DNA of 6,240 nucleotides from Chlorobium sp. (GCA_028278005.1 JANQFD010000113.1:1-6240); one strand, 5' to 3'. Counted from the first letter of the stretch, positions 1 to 6,035 are shown. Notes: generated by a model not told the origin, from the letters alone. Translations and numbers: made by a program.

Positions 1-1764
1 CAGCATATCATGTTCGCGGCCCTCACCGGCATCGATCTTCACGAACTCGATGTTGTTTGTCTGTTGAAGAGCGGCATTTTCCTTTCGTATATGGTTCACG
101 GCGGCAATCTCTGCACGTATGTTGCCCGGCCTGTCCATGTCCCACTCTTTTATTTCATATTTTTCCGAATCGAGATACTCCTCCTTGCCTTCTTTTACCG
201 GTACATGCTCGCACAGCTCGTATGCCGGGCCGTACATGCCGTAATTTGACGAGAGCGTTGCGGCAAGCACCATCCGGGCCATGAAAGTGGAACGGTGGCC
301 CGTCTGCAGTTCCTCATGCAGAATATCCGGAGTGTTCGGCCAGAAATTCGGCCTCATGTACTCCCTGACTTCCGTAGTCGTCAGTTCAGTGAGATACTCC
401 TGCAGGTCTTTCTTGTTGTTTCGCCAGGTAAAGTAGGTATACGACTGGTTGAATCCCCCCTTGGCAAGACGTGCCATAACCTTCGGCCTTGTGAACGCCT
501 CGGCCAGAAACACCGCATCGGGGTACTCGGCACTGATCTCGCTGATCGCCCAGTCCCAGAAATGAAACGCCTTGGTGTGGGGGTTGTCCACCCTGAAAAT
601 CCTGACACCCTTTTTCATCCAGAAGAGCATGACGCTTTTGAGTTCTATCCAGAGATTCTGCCAGTCATCGGTTTCGAAATCGATCGGCAGGATGTCTTCA
701 TACTTTTTCGGCGGATTCTCGGCAAACTGCACCGTACCGTCAGGACGCCACCTGAACCACTTGGGATGCTCCTTTACATAGGGATGATCGGGCGAACATT
801 GAAATGCTATGTCCATCGCAACCGAAATGCCGTGCCGGCCGGCTTCCTGTACAAACCGCTCAAAATCCTTTATGGTACCGAGTTCAGGGTGAACCGATTT
901 GTGCCCGCCGTCTTTGCCGCCGATCGCCCAGCAGCTGCCCGGATCATCGGGTCCGGCAACCAGAGCGTTGTTTCGCCCTTTCCGTTTGGTAACCCCTATA
1001 GGATGAATCGGGGGAAGATAGACCACATCAAAACCCATCCTGGCAATGAGAGGCAGCATACGCTCACAATCCCTGAAAGTCCCGTGCCTTCCGGGCTCTT
1101 CTGCCCAGGAACGCGGAAACAACTCGTACCATGTACTGAATCCGGCCCTTTCCTGGTCAACCTGTATCCCGAGCACTTTTCCGTATTGAGAAGCAAACTC
1201 TTTATCGGGATAACGGTGCATCAGCCTCTGCAGCTCTTCGGAAAGCGCTGCGGATTCGGCAACCTCGGCATCTCCTGTTGTCATGACCGACCCGAGTTCG
1301 TTCATTCGCTCACCATCTTTTTTCGTTGCACGAAGAGATGCTTTTTCAACCATACCGGCCCCCATCTGCAGTTCAAGGGAAACATCCTGGCCGGCTTCGA
1401 TTTTTTTCGTGAGCCCCCTTCGCCATGTCTGGAAATGGTCAACCCACGCCTCAATGGTAAACTCCCAGAAACCCGGCTCTTCAACCCTGAATTCTCCCTC
1501 CCAGCGATCGTTTACGAGCTGCTTCATGGCAACCCGCTTCCATGCACGAGACGATCCGGGACGGAAACAGAGCATGGCGGTGACACAATCCGCCCCGTCG
1601 GGAAATATATCCGCACCGACCACAACCGTCTCACCGGCAACCCGTTTGGCAGGATAACGCCCGTCATCGATCTCCGGTGAGACACCTTCGATAACGACAC
1701 GCCTTCTGCCGTCGAATTTCCGGTTGCTGTTTTTCGCCTTGTGCTGGTAGAATGTATGATTCAT
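1..1764 (-). CDS. glgE: GlgE-type alpha-1,4-glucan:maltose-1-phosphate maltosyltransferase (C-terminus beyond left edge)
   Basis: Cytoplasmic GH13 enzyme that transfers maltose from maltose-1-phosphate to the non-reducing end of alpha-1,4-glucans, in the GlgE route to glycogen-like glucan. I translated 588 residues from the ATG at 1764; the frame is open to the left edge, so about 70-110 C-terminal residues are missing compared with usual GlgE length (about 660-700). Residues 1 to about 140 look like the N-terminal beta-sandwich domain (GEFRVEEPGFWEFTIEAWVD). The GH13 barrel follows, with YLPPIHPIG, the nucleophile in FRVDNPHTK (Asp393), the acid/base Glu in FLAEAFTRP (Glu422) and the transition-state Asp in NTPDIL (Asp480). 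These positions agree almost exactly with the catalytic residues I recall for Streptomyces GlgE (394/423/480). An in-frame TGA lies upstream and the ATG is the first available start, but no clear Shine-Dalgarno precedes it. It is divergent from prfB. A plain alpha-amylase is the alternative, less likely given NPHTK and NTPDIL. Confidence 0.93.
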   Translation of the reverse strand, partial: MNHTFYQHKAKNSNRKFDGRRRVVIEGVSPEIDDGRYPAKRVAGETVVVGADIFPDGADCVTAMLCFRPGSSRAWKRVAMKQLVNDRWEGEFRVEEPGFWEFTIEAWVDHFQTWRRGLTKKIEAGQDVSLELQMGAGMVEKASLRATKKDGERMNELGSVMTTGDAEVAESAALSEELQRLMHRYPDKEFASQYGKVLGIQVDQERAGFSTWYELFPRSWAEEPGRHGTFRDCERMLPLIARMGFDVVYLPPIHPIGVTKRKGRNNALVAGPDDPGSCWAIGGKDGGHKSVHPELGTIKDFERFVQEAGRHGISVAMDIAFQCSPDHPYVKEHPKWFRWRPDGTVQFAENPPKKYEDILPIDFETDDWQNLWIELKSVMLFWMKKGVRIFRVDNPHTKAFHFWDWAISEISAEYPDAVFLAEAFTRPKVMARLAKGGFNQSYTYFTWRNNKKDLQEYLTELTTTEVREYMRPNFWPNTPDILHEELQTGHRSTFMARMVLAATLSSNYGMYGPAYELCEHVPVKEGKEEYLDSEKYEIKEWDMDRPGNIRAEIAAVNHIRKENAALQQTNNIEFVKIDAGEGREHDML

Positions 1765-1913
1765 TGTATATAATGGGTATAAGAATATATCGGTTCAAAC
1801 CTGCTGCAAAATAGGGAAAAGTTGCGTTTGCATTATGCGAAAAAAATGATTTTTTGAACAAGTACAAGACTGCATGGCAAATTGCAGCAGGGCACATATA
1901 AAGGAGATACACC
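1765..1913. promoter_or_regulatory. Divergent intergenic region between glgE and prfB
   Basis: This 149-base AT-rich gap must hold the promoters for both divergent genes. On the minus strand, a TTGAAC followed 17 bases later by CATTAT (within about 1766-1798) is a weak -35/-10 pair ending almost at the glgE start. On the plus strand, TTGCGT at 1822-1827 with AATGAT at 1845-1850 (17-base spacer) is a weak candidate for prfB. Each box matches the sigma-70 consensus at only about four of six positions, so the exact promoters are uncertain. An AAGGAG at 1901-1906, seven bases before the ATG, is a good ribosome binding site for prfB. Confidence 0.35.
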
Positions 1914-3009
1914 ATGTTTGAAGGAGAAAAAGAACGACTGCACGAGATACACCACCGTATAGAACAGTTACGGGGGTATCTTTGACGTCGATGAACGACT
2001 GCAGAAGATAGGTGAGCTCGAACAGATCACTGCAGAGGAAAACTTCTGGGAGAACCAGCAGGAAGCCCAGAAGGTCCTCGCGGAGATCAATGAACACAAG
2101 GTCTGGACCGAAGGTTTCATGAAAATCGAAAACCGGACCACAGAACTGAAAGAAGAGCTGGAGATTGCCGAAGAGCTCGGAGAAGAATCGCTCGCCGAGG
2201 AGATAGATTCGCGCATCAGCGCCATCGAACAGGAGATCACGTCGCTCGAGTTCAGGAACATGCTTTCCGGCAAGGACGATCCGGGCAACGCGCTCATCAC
2301 CATTCATGCCGGGGCGGGAGGAACGGAAGCGCAGGACTGGGCAGAAATGCTTTACCGGATGTACATGCGGTGGGCCGAGCGTAAAGGATTCAAGGTCTAT
2401 ACCGACGACTACCAGGAAGGTGAGGGCGCAGGCATAAAAACCGCCACACTTGAAATCCAGGGGCCGTATGCCTACGGATACCTCAAAGCGGAAAACGGCG
2501 TGCACCGTCTGGTACGGGTTTCTCCGTTCGATTCGAACGCCCGCCGCCACACCTCTTTTGCCAGTGTGTTCACCTATCCGGAAGCCCCCCCGGACGCCGA
2601 GATCGATATCCGCAAGGAAGACCTCGAACTCTCCACCTTCCGGAGCGGCGGCAAAGGAGGCCAGAACGTCAACAAGGTTGAAACCGCGGTGCGCATCAAG
2701 CACATGCCTTCCGGCATCGTTGTTTCCTGCCAGCAGGAGCGTTCACAGTTTCAGAACCGGGAGCGTGCCATGAAAATGCTGCGCGCCCAGCTCTACCAGA
2801 AACAGCGTGAGGAGGAAGAAGCCCGCAAACAGGAACTCGAAGGGAAGAAAATGAAAATCGAGTGGGGCAGTCAGATTCGCAGCTATGTGATGGATGACCG
2901 GAGAATCAAGGATCACCGGACAAACCATGAGCGGCACGATATAGAAACCGTTCTCGACGGCGACATCGACGATTTCATGGAGAAGTATCTGTCGGAATTC
3001 AGCAACTGA
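1914..3009 (+). CDS. prfB: Peptide chain release factor 2 (RF2), with programmed +1 frameshift
   Basis: RF2 recognises UGA and UAA stop codons in the ribosomal A site and triggers peptidyl-tRNA hydrolysis. The gene is read in two frames: 23 codons from the ATG at 1914 reach an in-frame TGA at 1983-1985, and a +1 shift on the CTT continues at GAC 1984 for 341 codons. The product is 364 residues, against 365 in E. coli. The N-terminal part is a charged helical domain. The anticodon-like SPF tripeptide that marks RF2 rather than RF1 is at residues 203-205 (RVSPFDSNARRHTS). The catalytic GGQ is at 248-250 in FRSGGKGGQNVNKVE. The C-terminus (IRSYVMDDRRIKDHRT) is typical. AAGGAG at 1901-1906 supports the start. 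The phosphoesterase gene follows after 32 bases on the same strand and may be cotranscribed. An annotation pipeline that ignores the shift would start the gene too late, for example at the ATG at 2119. Confidence 0.97.
1971..1986 (+). promoter_or_regulatory. prfB programmed +1 frameshift site
   Basis: The sequence CGGGGGTATCTTTGAC contains all the elements of the classical RF2 autoregulatory site: a Shine-Dalgarno-like G run (1972-1976), a three-base spacer (TAT), the slippery CTT codon (1980-1982), and an in-frame TGA (1983-1985) followed by C, the poor termination context. When RF2 is scarce, the ribosome pauses at UGA, peptidyl-tRNA-Leu slips from CUU to UUU, and translation continues in the +1 frame to make more RF2. 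The downstream frame is open to 3009 and encodes the rest of RF2, so this is a functional recoding site and not a sequencing error. Confidence 0.96.
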
Positions 3010-3041
3010 TGTTCTGTGACATCTAAATTTCAATAAAAACA

Positions 3042-3860
3042 ATGGCTGATAACCCCCTCAAATTCGGCATTATCTCCGACATCCACTACGGCAACGGCAA
3101 TCGTACCGCAGAAAAAAGCGATCTTCGTGCCTGTTTCGATTTCTGGCAGAAGAACAATGCGGCGTTTACCGTTCAGCTCGGTGACCTGATTGACGGAAAA
3201 GGACCTGAAGCCGAAGAAAATCTTGTAGCTGCCACGGCCGTTCTTCGAGAGTATCCCGATACACTCTATCATGTCGCCGGGAACCACTGTCTCGGCGCAC
3301 CTCTTGACCGCTACCTCGAAGAAACCGCTCTTCTTTCACCCTACTACACCTTCAGCACACACGGTATACGGTTCATCGTGCTGCACGGCATGGACATCAA
3401 CCCTGAAACAAACCCGGATTCAGATCCTGACCGTTCGAGAAAAAACCTCGTGATGAGCGACCCCTGGGCAAACCTCTACTGCGGCGCTATCGGACAGATA
3501 CAGATCAACTGGCTCGTGCAGCAACTTGACGAAGCCCTGAAAGCCGGTGAAAAAGTGATCCTGTTCTGCCATTTCCCTCTTCTGAAAGAAACTTCCGACG
3601 AACCACACGGCCTGTTGTGGAACCACGACGAGATAACCGATGTGCTGCGGCATTACCAGAACATCGTCGCCTGTTTCACCGGCCACCTGCACCGCAGCGC
3701 CTATTTCAAGCGATACGGCATTCATTTCATGACCATGGCGCCCTTCATCAAGCGCAACGAACCTCCTCACTACACCTGCGGCATGATCGAGATCGACGAT
3801 TCATCTCTCCGCATCTACGATCAGAATATGAACGAACTCCAGACGCTGAAAATAGCATAA
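3042..3860 (+). CDS. Calcineurin-like metallophosphoesterase (ADP-ribose/CDP-alcohol diphosphatase-like)
   Basis: A 272-residue protein with the complete dinuclear-metal phosphoesterase motif set: SDIHYG (Asp13, His15), GDLIDG (Asp48), GNHC (Asn81, His82), CHFP (His177) and GHLH (His215, His217). No signal peptide or membrane segment is seen, so it is probably cytoplasmic. The form of the motifs (FGIISDIHYG, VQLGDLIDGKG, then a Trp/Gln-rich INWLVQQLDEAL helix before the CHFP motif) resembles the Mn-dependent ADP-ribose/CDP-alcohol diphosphatase branch, which cleaves pyrophosphate bonds of nucleotide diphosphate derivatives. The substrate here is inferred and could be another phosphodiester or phosphomonoester. 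It starts 32 bases after prfB on the same strand, with no recognisable Shine-Dalgarno (AT-rich CAATAAAAACA before the ATG), so it may depend on read-through of the prfB transcript. An imperfect hairpin follows the stop codon. Confidence 0.9.
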   Translation: MADNPLKFGIISDIHYGNGNRTAEKSDLRACFDFWQKNNAAFTVQLGDLIDGKGPEAEENLVAATAVLREYPDTLYHVAGNHCLGAPLDRYLEETALLSPYYTFSTHGIRFIVLHGMDINPETNPDSDPDRSRKNLVMSDPWANLYCGAIGQIQINWLVQQLDEALKAGEKVILFCHFPLLKETSDEPHGLLWNHDEITDVLRHYQNIVACFTGHLHRSAYFKRYGIHFMTMAPFIKRNEPPHYTCGMIEIDDSSLRIYDQNMNELQTLKIA

Positions 3861-3885
3861 CCGCATTCCTGCCAGAAGAAAGCGG
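3861..3885 (+). terminator. Imperfect hairpin immediately after the phosphoesterase stop codon
   Basis: CCGC (3861-3864) pairs with GCGG (3882-3885), and after one A-A mismatch TTC (3866-3868) pairs with GAA (3878-3880), leaving a nine-base loop. It starts on the base after the TAA stop. No T tract follows, so it is not a standard intrinsic terminator; it could stabilise the 3' end of the prfB-phosphoesterase mRNA or be incidental. Confidence 0.25.
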
Positions 3886-3941
3886 ATCGGTAAAAGGGTA
3901 GATGTCATCAAAGAAGTAACCTAAGTTTATTGTTCTGGTAT

Positions 3942-3960
3942 GCAATGCTTTGCTTTTTTT
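3942..3960 (+). terminator. Weak candidate intrinsic terminator upstream of the RiPP cassette
   Basis: GCAA (3942-3945) and TTGC (3950-3953) form a four-base-pair stem with a TGCT loop, followed directly by seven T residues (3954-3960). The T run is convincing but the stem is short, so it may terminate the prfB-phosphoesterase transcript only partially. It would separate the housekeeping genes from the peptide cassette. Confidence 0.33.
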
Positions 3961-3980
3961 ATTCTCTGGCACTAATTTAA
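3949..3980 (+). promoter_or_regulatory. Possible promoter of the RiPP cassette
   Basis: TTGCTT at 3950-3955 and TAATTT at 3973-3978 are separated by 17 bases, each with about three matches to the sigma-70 consensus. The same stretch also reads as TTTG (3949-3952), 20 bases, then TAATTTAA (3973-3980), near the Bacteroidota-type TTTG / TAnnTTTG arrangement. Either reading places transcription start roughly 30-40 bases before the peptide gene. The strong Shine-Dalgarno of the peptide gene and its own upstream gap make a local promoter plausible, but the boxes are weak. Confidence 0.25.
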
Positions 3981-4011
3981 ATCTGGTCGCTTGTTCAACG
4001 TTTTTAAATCC

Positions 4012-4018
4012 AAGGAGG
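4012..4018 (+). promoter_or_regulatory. Strong ribosome binding site of the precursor peptide gene
   Basis: AAGGAGG lies five bases before the ATG at 4024. It fixes the start there and argues against an in-frame TTG at 3991, which would put the Shine-Dalgarno inside the coding sequence. It is the strongest ribosome binding site in the window, fitting a peptide made in excess over its modifying enzyme. Confidence 0.85.
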
Positions 4019-4023
4019 TTTTA

Positions 4024-4221
4024 ATGCGTGAGGAAACAAAGAAGATTCGGGAGATTGCTGACGAAGCGAAGAAAAAAATTGCGTGGAAAGAACCTGAGGT
4101 GCTGGGTGCAAAAGGCAAGGCCTGTGAGTGTAAACCCGGTCCTTATACTTATGAGAGCAGCCCGAGTTACGGAGTGGTATGTTCCGATACGAGCTATATA
4201 AAAGAATGCGACGATTGCTGA
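4024..4221 (+). CDS. Cysteine-rich RiPP precursor peptide (putative substrate of the adjacent radical SAM maturase)
   Basis: A 65-residue peptide of no family I recognise by name, with a two-part layout typical of RiPP precursors. Residues 1-20 (MREETKKIREIADEAKKKIA) are highly charged and probably helical. Residues 21-26 (W-K-E-P-E-V) form a WxxPxV element like those found in leaders bound by PqqD-like domains. Residues 28-33 (GAKGKA) are a small-residue/Lys linker that could hold a cleavage site. The C-terminal part from about residue 34 is the likely core: Cys34, Cys36, Cys53, Cys62 and Cys65, Tyr41, Tyr43, Tyr49 and Tyr58, plus several Ser, Thr, Gly and Asp. The last residue is Cys. It has no signal peptide or membrane segment. 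The maturase gene follows after 32 bases on the same strand. Thioether crosslinks (sactipeptide or ranthipeptide type) are the leading guess; a Tyr-Gly (SYG, 48-50) modification is another. Product structure and activity are unknown. Confidence 0.82.
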   Translation: MREETKKIREIADEAKKKIAWKEPEVLGAKGKACECKPGPYTYESSPSYGVVCSDTSYIKECDDC

Positions 4222-4248
4222 CTCTGTTCTGTTTAGTAAACACGGAGT
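4221..4248 (+). promoter_or_regulatory. Intercistronic hairpin sequestering the maturase Shine-Dalgarno
   Basis: ACTCTGT (4221-4227) pairs with ACGGAGT (4242-4248) through seven pairs including one G-U. After a TCT bulge, GTTT (4231-4234) pairs with AAAC (4238-4241) around an AGT loop. The 5' arm begins on the last base of the precursor TGA stop, and the 3' arm contains GGAG (4244-4247), the maturase ribosome binding site. A ribosome finishing the precursor would open the lower stem. This suggests translational coupling that limits maturase relative to precursor. The pairing is read directly; the regulatory role is inferred. Confidence 0.55.
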
Positions 4249-4253
4249 GATAC

Positions 4254-5591
4254 GTGGAGAACAGTTTGAAGGCTGAGAGGTTTCTTTATCGTGAAGAACC
4301 GTTTGGCGGAATGATAATTGCAAGAGATTCTGGGCATGAACTGTTGCTAAATCATTCCGCCTTTTTTATTGCCCGGCTTTATCTTGGCGATTGCCTGACG
4401 CCAAATGAGATCGTTGACCGGATAGTTGAGCAGTATGATATTTCGTCAACAGATGGGCTTGAAAAACAGATTTCAGGGGTTATTGCTGATGTAGAACGCT
4501 ATTTTTTGTTTTCAGGCAAATACGTGTCTTCCTGGAATTCTGTTTACGCTCCTGTTCAGGCACCAGAGGTTTTGTCTGCTCCGGTTTCTGTATTCTGGGA
4601 GATTACGTCATTATGTAATCAATCCTGTTGTCATTGCTATAACACTTCCGGTCAGCAGGCTGAAGGTGAGTTGACAACGGAGGAGTGTTTGCAGCTTATC
4701 GATGAGTTGCACGAAGCAGGAACATATAAGCTTATTATCGGTGGAGGGGAGCCGTTCTGCCGTCCGGATTTTTTGCATCTGGTCCGTTCAGCGTCTGAAC
4801 GTGGGATGTCTATGGTTACTGCTACCAATGGGACGCTACTTGATGATGCGGCTTGTGATCTTGCTCTGGAATGCAGGGACTTTAAGCTGCTTGTCAGTCT
4901 CCATGATTTCGTTGCCGAACGCCATGATTTATTCTGTGGCTTGAACGGGGCATATGAGCTCACGTTGGCAGGGCTGAAGCTGCTCAAGCAACGAGGGGTC
5001 AAATTTGGTATTCAGTCGATGTTGACCAAGGCCATATGTGAGAATATGGAGAGATTCTTTGCGTTTGTCAACTCGCTTGGTGCCCAAAGCCTACATTTGA
5101 AAAGCGCGGTACCGATAGGAAAGGAGTGTATGAATCGTTCGTGCCTGGAAGATAATGAGTTGCTCCAGTATCGTAATCGGGTGGAGGCGTTGGCCAAGGA
5201 ATACTCGTCGTCGATGCAGGTTCATTTTGGGATACCACTATCCGATACGCGGGAAAAACAGATGGAAACATGCGAGCCGGTGAATATGAAGCTTAGCTGC
5301 GGTCCAGGATTCCGCAATTGCGGTATTCTACCGGATGGACGTCTTGTAGCCTGTTCGTTCCTAAGGGGAGAGAACTGGACGAGCGAGTGGTCGGTCAGGG
5401 ATAAACCGTTTAAAGAATTGTGGGTCGAATCGTCGATTTTTACGCCTTTTCGTTTACTGAGCAGTGTTGATATTGAGCAGTGTAACACGTGTTCACGACT
5501 TGGGAGTGAATGTAATGCCGGTTGTCGAGCAAGGGCATTTAATGAGACTGGCAATTTTTATGCTCGTGATCCGCGGTGTTATCTTGGTTGA
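4254..5591 (+). CDS. Radical SAM/SPASM peptide maturase with fused N-terminal PqqD-like (RRE) domain
   Basis: A 445-residue cytoplasmic RiPP-modifying enzyme. It starts at a GTG, supported by GGAG at 4244-4247, six bases upstream. Residues about 1-95 resemble PqqD (an LLLNHSAFFIARLY-type segment, then ALTP-like CLTPNEIVDRIVEQYD) and should bind the precursor leader. The radical SAM core has the [4Fe-4S] motif CNQSCCHC (Cys121, Cys125, Cys128), a GGGEP motif (163-167) for SAM binding, and SLHDF...ERHD near 215-225, typical of SPASM peptide enzymes. The C-terminal SPASM domain shows Cys349-x12-Gly362-x4-Cys367, Cys410-x2-Cys413-x6-Cys420-x3-Cys424 and Cys442, enough for two auxiliary clusters. 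Spacing is CX6C where the usual SPASM pattern has CX5C. Known relatives make thioether or carbon-carbon links in peptides. Base composition is more AT-rich than prfB. The exact reaction is not predictable from sequence, but its role as maturase of the upstream peptide is well supported. Confidence 0.93.
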   Translation: MENSLKAERFLYREEPFGGMIIARDSGHELLLNHSAFFIARLYLGDCLTPNEIVDRIVEQYDISSTDGLEKQISGVIADVERYFLFSGKYVSSWNSVYAPVQAPEVLSAPVSVFWEITSLCNQSCCHCYNTSGQQAEGELTTEECLQLIDELHEAGTYKLIIGGGEPFCRPDFLHLVRSASERGMSMVTATNGTLLDDAACDLALECRDFKLLVSLHDFVAERHDLFCGLNGAYELTLAGLKLLKQRGVKFGIQSMLTKAICENMERFFAFVNSLGAQSLHLKSAVPIGKECMNRSCLEDNELLQYRNRVEALAKEYSSSMQVHFGIPLSDTREKQMETCEPVNMKLSCGPGFRNCGILPDGRLVACSFLRGENWTSEWSVRDKPFKELWVESSIFTPFRLLSSVDIEQCNTCSRLGSECNAGCRARAFNETGNFYARDPRCYLG

Positions 5592-6035
5592 AATGATTAA
5601 ACATAAGGGGACATTCTATAAGTATGTACTAACAAAACAGTACAAAAGATGAGGGAAGGTCCCCCACACTCGGCAACAGTCTGATAGTTTTCGCAGACAC
5701 CAAGCTAGATAATACTCCCGACAAGTGCTATGAAAAGCATAGGCTATAGCAGCGATTTACTCACTGCTACAGAATCTCACACCTTATCGTTATGGGTATT
5801 CGACATGCAAACGGGTGGTTGTCAAACATCTTTTATTCAGATTCCAGAATTCGATCGAGAGGCCAAAATTTTCCCATACGAGGTTGGTCTCTCAACGTTG
5901 TTCCACGGCCCCTCCTGCCGAATTAATGCCCGCACCCGTTTGTCAGCAGTTGTTCACTCGCTCATAGGCAAACATTTCCTTGTTTTTCATCACTATCAAG
6001 GATCCCCAGCAGTTTCATAGCATCCTCAGAAAACC
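5592..6035. other. 444-base region without a convincing gene
   Basis: I find no coding sequence with both a ribosome binding site and protein-like composition. It holds three small inverted repeats: TGTACT/AGTACA (5625-5630 with 5639-5644), GTCTG/CAGAC (5679-5683 with 5694-5698) and TAGCAG/CTGCTA (5747-5752 with 5764-5769). None is followed by a T tract, so the end of the maturase transcript is not clear. AGGGGACATTCTATAA at about 5606-5621 resembles dispersed GGGGACA-type repeats near transposases. A 96-codon open frame at 5730-6020 lacks a Shine-Dalgarno and looks spurious. The region may be the decayed edge of a mobile or acquired segment. Confidence 0.5.
5625..5644. repeat. Inverted repeat just downstream of the maturase gene
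   Basis: TGTACT (5625-5630) and AGTACA (5639-5644) form a perfect six-base-pair stem around an eight-base AACAAAAC loop, 33 bases after the maturase stop. There is no T run after it, so intrinsic termination is not supported. It could protect the 3' end of the cassette mRNA or be a remnant of a mobile element end. Confidence 0.35.

Noticed and set aside
295..1680. Long 461-codon open frame on the plus strand
   Set aside because: It is antisense to glgE, whose minus-strand frame has clear catalytic motifs over the same bases; the plus-strand translation has no recognisable domain.
1870..1887. CTGCA/TGCAG inverted repeat before prfB as an operator
   Set aside because: Only a five-base stem with an eight-base spacer; too weak to separate from chance.
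1983..1985. In-frame stop early in prfB as a sign of a pseudogene or sequencing error
   Set aside because: The stop lies in the exact classical RF2 frameshift context and the downstream frame is intact to the normal end.
1795..2703. 302-codon open frame on the minus strand
   Set aside because: Antisense to prfB, which has SPF and GGQ motifs; a shadow frame in GC-rich coding DNA.
3991..4221. Longer version of the peptide gene starting at a TTG at 3991
   Set aside because: The strong AAGGAGG at 4012-4018 is correctly placed for the ATG at 4024 and would be inside the longer frame; no Shine-Dalgarno precedes the TTG.
5606..5621. AGGGGACATTCTATAA as the end of an insertion sequence or REP element
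   Set aside because: Only one copy is visible, with no inverted partner, target duplication or transposase in the window, so a mobile element call is not supported.
5962..6018. 18-residue minus-strand open frame (starts MKLLGILDSDE) after the right-hand gene, with GAGG upstream
   Set aside because: Very short, nothing supports expression, and such frames arise by chance; no clear match to a leader peptide or precursor.
5730..6020. 96-codon open frame after the maturase
   Set aside because: No ribosome binding site, no recognisable motif, low-quality composition; kept only as part of the gene-poor region.
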